DNA of 12,183 bases, from assembly GCF_050433445.1 (NCBI RefSeq), contig NZ_JBNPXF010000040.1, forward strand, positions 1-12,183. Reading direction: 5' to 3'. Positions 1-5,372 of the stretch are shown here, in pieces (positions within the stretch are counted from its first letter, which is position 1; each line of letters opens with the position of its first letter). The translations under genes and the position numbers were made by a program. The stretch is from Kroppenstedtia sanguinis. GTDB lineage: Bacteria; Bacillota; Bacilli; Thermoactinomycetales; DSM-45169. The notes under the pieces were generated by a model, which saw only the letters and a program-made list of their open reading frames with translations, made no database searches and was not told the DNA's origin.

Positions 1-645
1 ATGGGTTTTCGGTTTGGTCACTTGAAAACTTCTCCATGATGGGGTGAAGTCCTTTTTCTATGCCTGAGGAGCCTTGCTGCTCAAGGGGTTTGAAAACTGC
101 AAAAGGCTCACTTGTATAAATCAAGGAAAATTTAAATGATTTTCAATATCGGTTAATCACCTCAATATTGCTACGATTGCTTTGTGGGAACGGAACACGG
201 GAGCGTTTGTTGGCTAAACCAAGTCGGACACCGCCGTGACTAAATTCAAGTGGGTCTTAAATATTTTCAATTCGATGGCGGAGTGAGATCAACATATAGC
301 CGATCTAATGTACGAAAGAAGAAGACGAGATAGATAAAAAGAGAACTATTCAACACCTAGAAGAAGAATCATGGGTGCGGCAGTTAAGGAGGATTGTTCG
401 CCTCGCTTGTGATGAGAAAAGAAGGTTTCCTTCCCTCCTTTGTGGCTTTTGGACAATCCATGATTGTACATCGCTAATTTAAAATTGGAATAACTGTTGT
501 ACTGCAAAAAAACGAAATGGGCAGATTACAGCTTCATCGAAAGACGTCAGGTGATCAGCTTGGATGAATTTAGCCCCCTCAACCTTCAATCGGTTAAGGG
601 GGCTATCCAGATAAGAGCAGGCGCCTCACATTTATATATAAAGCT
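1..645. other. Intergenic stretch with no supportable gene
   Basis: I see no gene here with both a ribosome binding site and a believable protein. On the minus strand an open frame enters from the left edge and stays open to about position 140. Its only internal ATG is at 37, with a weak AAAAAGGA about 12 bases upstream. It could be the first codons of a gene beyond the window, but only 12 residues are visible and they match nothing I know. The AAGGAGG near 387 is not followed by a start codon at useful spacing. The clearest structure is the hairpin at 572-604, listed separately. Confidence 0.5.
572..604. other. Strong GC-rich hairpin without a U-tract
   Basis: AGCCCCCT (572-579) pairs with AGGGGGCT (597-604). 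After one mismatch, AACC (581-584) pairs with GGTT (592-595) around a 7-base loop. Neither strand has a run of T after the stem, so it is not a standard intrinsic terminator. It lies about 40 bases left of the TIR element and could be an old or Rho-independent-like transcript end. No gene in the window clearly feeds into it. Confidence 0.5.
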
Positions 646-988
646 ACAGGGCTGTTGATTAGCCTTATTTTGGGTGGGGAGATCGTGTTCACCCACGCAA
701 CCGTTGCCATCCGGCAGAGAAGTGAAAACTGGCCACTCCAAATCTGACCATCGGGCAGGGGCAAAGCCTTACGGAAGCAACACAGGGAAGAGGTTGCCCC
801 TAAACGCCCTCTCGTAAGACTTCTCCACTGGGTAGGATGGCAACCTTGCTATCGAGATTTAGTGCCTGTGGTGCAACCTTAATCTAGAGCTTCAGCTCCT
901 TTGGATTGTAGTGCCCGTAGCGCAAAGGTCACTTTGGTGGTACACGACTCCCTCCACCGCCCATTTTTTGGTTAATCAACAGCCCTGT
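646..988 (+). mobile_element. 343-bp TIR-bounded structured non-coding element, copy 1
   Basis: The ends are a perfect 16-bp inverted repeat: ACAGGGCTGTTGATTA at 646-661 and its reverse complement at 973-988. The interior has no credible ORF but many nested complementary segments. These are 673-687 with 943-958 (three short helices separated by bulges), GTTGCCATCC (703-712) with 835-844 (10 bp perfect), GAGAAGT (717-723) with 819-825, and GGGGCAA (758-764) with 794-800. Segment 841-922 holds two diverged copies of a unit that is tandemly repeated in the second element at 12090-12183. No convincing target-site duplication is visible; the flanks share only CT. It reads as a MITE-like, non-autonomous mobile element whose interior is, or was, a structured RNA. 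Alternatively it is a non-coding RNA gene closed by a terminal stem and ending in the U-rich tract after 988. The orientation given is arbitrary. Confidence 0.7.
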
Positions 989-1160
989 CTTTTTATTAAC
1001 CTTTGCCACTGACAAGGTTTTATCTTACTTCATTTTTTGTATTAGAGGATACTTGGCAAATTGTCTCGTCCCCACAATTTCCGGTGGGAAAGACAGTTCG
1101 TTTGTTGACGATCCAATCGTATACTTTTTGACCGAAATTTAAGTGTATAGATAAAATCAG

Positions 1161-1209
1161 AAAAAATCAGCAGTCTCTCTTCGATGGCCGATCGGAGAGG
1201 TGACTGCTG
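1161..1209 (-). terminator. Intrinsic terminator downstream of the Bax-inhibitor-1 family gene
   Basis: On the minus strand CAGCAGTC (1209-1202) pairs with GACTGCTG (1175-1168). A second short helix, CTCT/AGAG, extends it inside. The stem is followed by A and then six T (1166-1161). It ends minus-strand transcription from the gene at 1399-2073, about 190 bases past the stop codon, with palindromic repeat R1 lying in between. Confidence 0.75.
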
Positions 1210-1269
1210 CATAAAACTTGCTATATTCCTCGCATGGACCCGGTCGGCGGACCCAACCAACGGTGGGGT

Positions 1270-1398
1270 GGAAAATCACAGATGGGATGGTGGGGATTTG
1301 ATTCGCCTTTGCGCTCTTTGCAAGAGATCGGAGCCGCCCCACCATCCCGCCCCCGCCTTGCTGAAAAACAAGATCAAAGTTGCCTGAAGGGGCACTAG
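1270..1398. repeat. CTAG-ended palindromic repeat, copy R1
   Basis: This is one of three related copies (with R3 at 5003-5162 and R2 at 5159-5372). It carries a long hairpin, GGGATGGTGGGG (1284-1295) pairing with CCCCACCATCCC (1337-1348). Inside it is a small hairpin, CTCTT-TGC-AAGAG (1314-1326). The right end CTGAAGGGGCACTAG (1384-1398) is identical to that of R2. The left terminal repeat seen in R2 is not recognisable here, so homology fades around 1270. Its right end touches the stop codon of the minus-strand gene at 1399. Confidence 0.75.
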
Positions 1399-2073
1399 TC
1401 AATCCCGATTGCCCAGGATGCGGAGCAGATAGATAAACATGTTGATGAAATCAAGATAGAGGGCCAGCGCTCCCATAATCGCCGTTTTGGTGTGGGTATC
1501 CTCATCCATGTTTTCATCCTGAATCCCTTTGATCTTCTGAATATCGAAGGCCGTCAGCCCGCAAAAGATGATGACACCCAGATAGGAGATCGCCCAGTAC
1601 AACGCAGAACTCTGCATAAACCAGTTGACGATGGAGGCGATGATCAGGCCGATCACAGCCATGAACAGGATGTTTCCCAGCTTGGAGAGATCCCGCTTCG
1701 TCACCGCCCCGTAAAGCGCGAACACCCCGAACATCCCTGCCGTAATAAAGAAGACTTGGGTAATCGATACTGGCGTATACACATATAGCAACGGAGACAG
1801 CGTCACTCCGTTGAGAGCGGCATATAGGAAAAAGCAGAAGGTAGCTGTTCCTGCCGCCATTTTATGGACACGAGCCGCCAGGAAAAAGACAAGGATCAGT
1901 TCGCCAATCATTAATCCAAACAGAACCCCGGAATGCTGATAGAAGTATTGGACCGCCCCACTATCAGAGATCAGCAAATATGAGATGATCCCGGTCAAAG
2001 AGAGACCCGCAAACATCCAGGAAAAAACCCGGGTCATCAGACCCGTCTGGCTGCGGCTGACACTGGTTTCCAT
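1399..2073 (-). CDS. Bax inhibitor-1 / YetJ family membrane protein
   Basis: 224-residue integral membrane protein of the BI-1/YccA/YetJ family. In Bacillus the YetJ member is a pH-sensitive calcium leak channel. About seven hydrophobic segments fill the protein from residue 14 to 220. Family landmarks are ALNGVTLSP (about 86-94), the GLTAFDIQK segment with Asp177, and the C-terminal ALYLDFINMFIYLLR segment with Asp208. These two aspartates match the di-aspartyl sensor pair of YetJ (Asp171 and Asp195). I chose the start at 2073 because AAAGGAGGGG lies just upstream. The in-frame ATG at 2136 is rejected because it falls inside the -35 box of the promoter at 2112-2140. The gene has its own promoter and a terminator at 1161-1209, so it is monocistronic. 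Family assignment is firm; the ion-channel role is inferred from homologues. Confidence 0.9.
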   Translation of the reverse strand: METSVSRSQTGLMTRVFSWMFAGLSLTGIISYLLISDSGAVQYFYQHSGVLFGLMIGELILVFFLAARVHKMAAGTATFCFFLYAALNGVTLSPLLYVYTPVSITQVFFITAGMFGVFALYGAVTKRDLSKLGNILFMAVIGLIIASIVNWFMQSSALYWAISYLGVIIFCGLTAFDIQKIKGIQDENMDEDTHTKTAIMGALALYLDFINMFIYLLRILGNRD

Positions 2074-2080
2074 AAAGGTT

Positions 2081-2140
2081 TCCCCTCCTTTGGAGATGTT
2101 TTCCTGTCCCAAGTATAGTATCTGCCCTTTGTCCATGCAA
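2081..2140 (-). promoter_or_regulatory. Sigma-A-type promoter and RBS for the Bax-inhibitor-1 family gene
   Basis: On the minus strand the -35 box is TTGCAT (2140-2135) and the -10 box is TATACT (2117-2112), with exactly 17 bases between. The expected start of transcription is near 2105. That leaves a leader of roughly 30 bases containing AAAGGAGGGG shortly before the ATG at 2073. Confidence 0.65.
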
Positions 2141-2167
2141 CCGTGAAAGCGAATTTATAATCCCTTT

Positions 2168-2599
2168 TCACTCCCGTTCCGACACCCTGGCCAGGGATGC
2201 CCGGAGATGTTTCAGGATCTCTTCGATCATCAGGGAACGCTTTTCCCAAGGGAAGTCCGGAAGCAGCGTGGCCAGCTCCTCCATCTTTTGTTTGTCGTAC
2301 TCCAGGAATTGAATCACGGTATCACAGCTCTGGACCAATCTGGCCCAATCTTCCTCGGCGATTCGCTTCTCTCGGTCCTCCTGCGGTCGGTTCATCCGCG
2401 TAACCCGCCCCTTCTCTTCCTCGGGCAGATGCACCCGGTTGATATCGATTCGGTATTCTTCGCCTGTTTTCATAGTAAGTTCCAGAGACGAATCGATCAC
2501 TTCCACCCGACGGATGGCTCGATTCTGTTCCGACATCCCTTCCAGTTGTTTGACGATCAAGTCGAAGAGCAGACAGGTAATCTCCTGTTCCTTTTCCAT
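2168..2599 (-). CDS. Hypothetical protein, charged and helical
   Basis: 143 residues; I do not recognise the family. It has no signal peptide or transmembrane segment and is rich in Glu, Lys and Arg. Two stretches look helical: the N-terminal 25 residues and a C-terminal part from about residue 80 to 140, with heptad-like Leu/Ile spacing (WARLVQSC, FLEYDKQKMEEL). In the middle is a short beta-like stretch (VEVIDSSLELTMKTGEEYRI). I chose the ATG at 2599 because AGGAAGGGGA precedes it. An in-frame ATG at 2680 would add 27 residues but has no ribosome binding site. It is divergent from moaD-moaE and lies upstream of the Bax-inhibitor-1 family gene, which has its own promoter. It is probably a lineage-specific cytoplasmic protein. 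Confidence 0.65.
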   Translation of the reverse strand: MEKEQEITCLLFDLIVKQLEGMSEQNRAIRRVEVIDSSLELTMKTGEEYRIDINRVHLPEEEKGRVTRMNRPQEDREKRIAEEDWARLVQSCDTVIQFLEYDKQKMEELATLLPDFPWEKRSLMIEEILKHLRASLARVSERE

Positions 2600-2735
2600 G
2601 GATCCCACTTCCCCTTCCTGCGGACGACTTTCCCGTCTGGCTTCTTTCTCTATTTTTCGATACTCTAAAGTTAAATCCATTACAACGGGAACACATTCGA
2701 TTTTCCCGAAATGAAAGGAGGAAAGGCGTACTTTT

Positions 2736-3479
2736 ATGCCACAGTTCATGCAAATCCATGTGCTGTTGTTTGCTGGAGTCGCTGAGGCCGTCGGTAAACG
2801 CGACCTCAAGTTGGATCTTCCTGAAAAGGCCACCGTCCAAAGGCTGATCGATCAATTAACCACAGAATACCCCCATGCCGCAGACCTGATCCGGCACTCC
2901 GTAATCGCTCTGAACCAAGATTACGCCGAGGGAGATCAAGTCATTCGTTCCGGCGATGAAATCGCCCTGATCCCCCCGGTCAGTGGGGGAGAGGAGAATC
3001 AATCAGCTCCGCTTCTCTTCATCACAGAGGAACCCCTCTCCGCCGACCGCCTGATCCGTGCCGTTTCCAACCCTTGGGCGGGGGCTGTGCTCACCTTCGC
3101 CGGAATCGTGCGGGAGTATACCCACGGGCAAAAAACGGTGGCCTTGGAATATGAGGCTTACGCTCCGATGGCCCGACTGAAAATGAAGGAAATCGTGGGG
3201 GAGATCCGGCACCAGTGGCCTGAAGTTCGTGTCGCCATGGGCCACCGGACTGGGAAATTGGCGATCGGGGAGATCAGTGTCTTGATCACCGTCGCCTCTC
3301 CCCACCGGGATGAATCATTTGCAGCTGGCCGCTACGCCATCGAACGCCTCAAAGAGACCGTACCCATCTGGAAAAAGGAAATATGGGAAGATGGCTCCCA
3401 ATGGAAAGGGGCGCAGACCGGTCCCTGGGATCCCCGTCAAAAAAAGAGCCCTGCGTCTCCTGGGGAAAGGGACACTTGA
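2736..3479 (+). CDS. MoaD-MoaE fusion: molybdopterin synthase, both subunits in one chain
   Basis: 247 residues holding both subunits of molybdopterin synthase, which converts precursor Z (cPMP) to molybdopterin by adding two sulfurs. Residues 5-85 are a ubiquitin-like MoaD domain (start VLLFAGVAEAVGKR) ending in PPVSGG; Gly84-Gly85 is the thiocarboxylate-bearing tail in free MoaD. Residues about 92-225 are MoaE: FAGIVREYTHG, VALEYEAYAPMA, MGHRTGKLAIGEISV, ASPHRDESF and LKETVPIWKKEIWEDG, including the Lys206 and Lys213 expected in the active site. Because Gly85 is internal, the chain must be cut after it before sulfur loading, as shown for mycobacterial MoaX. The ATG at 2736 has AAAGGAGGAAAGG 9 bases upstream. 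The C-terminal 20 residues are basic and unlike MoaE. The next gene, 121 bases on, encodes the likely MoaD-activating enzyme. Confidence 0.92.
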   Translation: MPQFMQIHVLLFAGVAEAVGKRDLKLDLPEKATVQRLIDQLTTEYPHAADLIRHSVIALNQDYAEGDQVIRSGDEIALIPPVSGGEENQSAPLLFITEEPLSADRLIRAVSNPWAGAVLTFAGIVREYTHGQKTVALEYEAYAPMARLKMKEIVGEIRHQWPEVRVAMGHRTGKLAIGEISVLITVASPHRDESFAAGRYAIERLKETVPIWKKEIWEDGSQWKGAQTGPWDPRQKKSPASPGERDT

Positions 3480-3600
3480 TCCACGGATCCTCCCGTCCAA
3501 AAAATCCTTGCCCGTTTATTTATTATTTTATCACAGTTTCGGTGATTTCCGGAGCCATCCGTCCCAATCCCGAGTAACATAAAAGGAGGAAATTCCATCC

Positions 3601-4635
3601 ATGCTCGACCCAAGCCGCTACTCTCGACAAATCCTGTTTCCACCCATCGGGGAAGAAGGCCAACAGCGACTGGCTCTCTCCCGGGTCGCCGTGGTGGGAT
3701 TAGGCGCACTGGGAACCTCACTATCCCATCACATGGTGCGAGCCGGAGTGGGATATGTACGACTGATCGATCGGGATTTTGTAGAGACGAGCAACTTGCA
3801 ACGCCAGATGCTCTTCGATGAGTCCGATGCAGACCAAGGGATTCCCAAGGCCATCGCCGCCAAAGCGAAACTGGCGGCTATCCATTCCCAAGTGGAACTG
3901 GAGGCCCATATCGCCGATGTGACGGCGGATAATGCGGAAGAACTGCTCACAGGTGTAGACCTGATTCTGGACGGATCGGACAACTTCGCCCTCCGCTATC
4001 TCGTAAATGATGTCAGTGTGAAGCATGGAATTCCCTGGATTTATGGAGGTGTCGTCAGCTCCCGGGGGATGACATTCACTATCCGTCCCGGAAACACCCC
4101 CTGCCTTCGCTGTCTATTCCCAGAAAGCTCCACCCCCGGATCAGGGGAAACCTGTGACACCGTCGGTGTGATTGGCCCGGCGGTCCAGATGGTAACCGCT
4201 TTTCAGGCCACCGAAGCCATCAAACTGTTGGTAGGGGATGTGGATGCGCTGGATGGTCGTCTCCGCCACTTTGATCTGTGGTCCAACCACGAAGCTGCCT
4301 TCGGCGTGGAGAAGCGCAAGCGTAGGGACTGCCCCGCCTGTGGTCAGCACCAGTTTGAACATTTAGAGGGCGGCGGGAGTGGAGAGACGGCGGTCTCCCT
4401 GTGCGGACGGGACACGGTGCAGATCTCTCCCGGCCGTCCCCACCCTCTGGATCTCGACCGTCTGGAGACGGTTCTCTCCGCTGTGGGCCAAGTGGAGCGG
4501 AACCGCTTCCTGCTCCGAGCCCAAGTAGATGCGGCTCATCGGCTGATCCTCTTCCCTGATGGTCGGATTCTGGTGCAGGGTACCGACGACCTGCAATTGG
4601 CCCGCTCCCTGGTGGCCCGCTATGTAGGGGCCTAA
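3601..4635 (+). CDS. MoeB/ThiF-type adenylyltransferase (E1-like)
   Basis: 344-residue E1-like enzyme that adenylates the C-terminal Gly-Gly of a ubiquitin-like sulfur carrier, here most likely the MoaD part of the preceding gene. The nucleotide-binding site is GLGALG (33-38), followed by LIDRD (56-60), NLQRQ (65-69), Lys83 and DGSDN (124-128). Two CxxC pairs, Cys168/Cys171 and Cys244/Cys247, make the structural zinc site. Cys185 in ETCDTVGV is the conserved catalytic-position cysteine. E. coli MoeB is about 249 residues. The extra C-terminal part (about 260-344, LCGRDTVQI to the end) is not a rhodanese domain, but resembles the tail found in some Bacillota ThiF-like proteins. The start has AAAAGGAGG 9 bases upstream. 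The carrier could also be ThiS; the neighbour favours MoaD. No moaA, moaC, mobA or moeA is present in the window. Confidence 0.88.
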   Translation: MLDPSRYSRQILFPPIGEEGQQRLALSRVAVVGLGALGTSLSHHMVRAGVGYVRLIDRDFVETSNLQRQMLFDESDADQGIPKAIAAKAKLAAIHSQVELEAHIADVTADNAEELLTGVDLILDGSDNFALRYLVNDVSVKHGIPWIYGGVVSSRGMTFTIRPGNTPCLRCLFPESSTPGSGETCDTVGVIGPAVQMVTAFQATEAIKLLVGDVDALDGRLRHFDLWSNHEAAFGVEKRKRRDCPACGQHQFEHLEGGGSGETAVSLCGRDTVQISPGRPHPLDLDRLETVLSAVGQVERNRFLLRAQVDAAHRLILFPDGRILVQGTDDLQLARSLVARYVGA

Positions 4636-4741
4636 GTCGAAAAAAGTGGTTCTAGGCGCGTCGGATCTATCAGAGAGCGGAACTTGGATGCACCTTTGCA
4701 TCTATCAGATAGGGTCTCTCTGCTCCCCCACCCTGAATTAT
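4636..4741. other. Region after moeB/thiF with nested hairpins and a direct repeat
   Basis: The decamer ATCTATCAGA occurs at 4665-4674 and 4700-4709. Between and around the two copies, CAGAGAG (4671-4677) can pair with CTCTCTG (4716-4722), enclosing GATGCA-CCTT-TGCATC (4687-4702). No T-run follows on the plus strand, so an intrinsic terminator for the moaD-moaE/moeB transcript is not evident. I see no gene here. Confidence 0.4.
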
Positions 4742-4770
4742 AAAAAAACGCCGGGGAAGTCATCCCGACG
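4742..4770 (-). terminator. Intrinsic terminator, minus strand
   Basis: Read on the minus strand, CGTCGGGA (starting at 4770) pairs with TCCCCGGCG (ending at 4749), with one G-U pair and one bulge. Seven T follow (4748-4742). It is the first terminator met by minus-strand transcription leaving the MFS-MltG gene, about 600 bases past its stop and beyond repeats R2 and R3. It also lies just after the doubtful small ORF at 4794-4889. Confidence 0.7.
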
Positions 4771-4793
4771 GTTCATACACATGACACGTGCCC

Positions 4794-4889
4794 TCATCTG
4801 AGTGGAAGGTGGAACCCTTCACACTCAGGCTCGGGGGCCTTTGCTTTTCGCCCGGTTTCAAACCACTCCCAGATGATGAAAAGTTCCAT
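4794..4889 (-). CDS. Possible small ORF, 31 residues
   Basis: A 31-codon minus-strand frame beginning MELFIIWEWFETG and ending in a charged tail. TTGGAGAGG lies about 8 bases before the ATG, and the terminator at 4742-4770 follows the stop. The N-terminal dozen residues are hydrophobic and aromatic. Its last third coincides with a strong DNA hairpin (4797-4836), which argues that the sequence may be structural rather than coding. I see no recognisable promoter of its own, and the family is unknown. Confidence 0.2.
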   Translation of the reverse strand: MELFIIWEWFETGRKAKAPEPECEGFHLPLR

Positions 4890-5002
4890 CACGAGCCTCT
4901 CCAACCTCAGCTCAGGGCCTGTAGATCCTTTCAAGAGACAGCGCCTCTCCAGTTTCTGTCTCAAAGAGAAACCACCACAGGTAACGAGGGATTTATATAC
5001 CA

Positions 5003-5162
5003 CTCGTACCCCCTCAGTAATCATTGTGCGGAAAGTCACAGATGGGCACGGATAGTGAGGAGACGAATAGCCTTTGCTCTCTTTGTAAGAGATTGGAGTC
5101 GCCTCACCTGCCTGTTCCCACCCGCTGAAAAATAAGATTAAGGTTGCCCGGAGGAGTACTAG
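5003..5162. repeat. CTAG-ended palindromic repeat, copy R3 (diverged)
   Basis: Same architecture as R1 and R2 but more diverged. The left end CTCGTACCCCCTCAG (5003-5017) and a right end finishing in GTACTAG (5162) are imperfect inverted repeats. The main hairpin is reduced to GTGAGG (5055-5060) with CCTCAC (5102-5107). Compared with R1 and R2 this includes a G-C to A-T compensatory change. The inner hairpin CTCTT-TGT-AAGAG (5079-5091) is kept. Its right CTAG is the same four bases as the left CTAG of R2, so the two copies sit head to tail. Confidence 0.7.
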
Positions 5163-5372
5163 TGCCCCCTCAGCGAACATTGTGTGGAAAGTCACAGATG
5201 GGCACGGATGGTGGGGATTTGATTCGCCTTTGTACCCATAGGGCACAAGTCTCGCCAAGGTCACTCCGTTCCCGGTCTCGCTATGCGCTCTTTGCAAGAG
5301 ATCGGAACTGCCCCACCATCCCGCCCCCGCTTTGCTGAAAAACAAGATCAAAATTGCCTGAAGGGGCACTAG
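5159..5372. repeat. CTAG-ended palindromic repeat, copy R2 (most complete)
   Basis: 214 bp bounded by CTAGTGCCCCCTCAG (5159-5173) and CTGAAGGGGCACTAG (5358-5372), inverted repeats matching at 14 of 15 positions. The main hairpin is GGATGGTGGGG (5206-5216) with 5311-5321, 11 bp perfect. Compared with R1 it has about 50 extra bases around 5237-5287, which can form their own helix closed by CATAG/CTATG. No coding capacity. It has the form of a small MITE. The last CTAG provides the TAG stop of the minus-strand MFS-MltG gene. Confidence 0.78.

Noticed and set aside
751..810. GGGGCAAAGCC resembling part of cyclic-di-GMP riboswitches
   Set aside because: The short match is not accompanied by the rest of that riboswitch's conserved core, and the sequence is present in both mobile element copies with no gene to regulate.
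923..970. T-box-like sequence (GGTGGTAC followed by a GC stem and TTTTTT)
   Set aside because: There is no downstream plus-strand gene, no stem I with a specifier loop could be recognised, and the sequence lies inside the TIR element. The GGTGG also pairs with 954-958 as part of the element's own folding.
646..988. TnpB or IscB omega RNA, or group II intron
   Set aside because: The short hairpins and the terminator-adjacent site of copy 2 are suggestive. However, the perfect terminal inverted repeats do not fit IS200/IS605-type elements, no domain V was seen, and no nuclease or reverse transcriptase is in the window. Left open rather than claimed.
1157..1402. Minus-strand open frame of 81 codons
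   Set aside because: It is a translation of repeat R1 and the adjoining terminator hairpin. It begins in the repeat's right end next to the Bax-inhibitor-1 family stop codon.
2074..2136. Upstream in-frame ATG adding 21 residues to the Bax-inhibitor-1 family protein
   Set aside because: It overlaps the -35 box of a good promoter and has no ribosome binding site, whereas the ATG at 2073 has a strong one.
4794..5369. A 191-codon minus-strand open frame covering the gap after the MFS-MltG gene
   Set aside because: It runs straight through palindromic repeats R2 and R3, giving duplicated peptide stretches such as PHHPCPSVTF and PHYPCPSVTF. It has no family resemblance and starts inside the repeat end. 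It is translated repeat DNA. Only its last 31 codons are kept as a doubtful small ORF.
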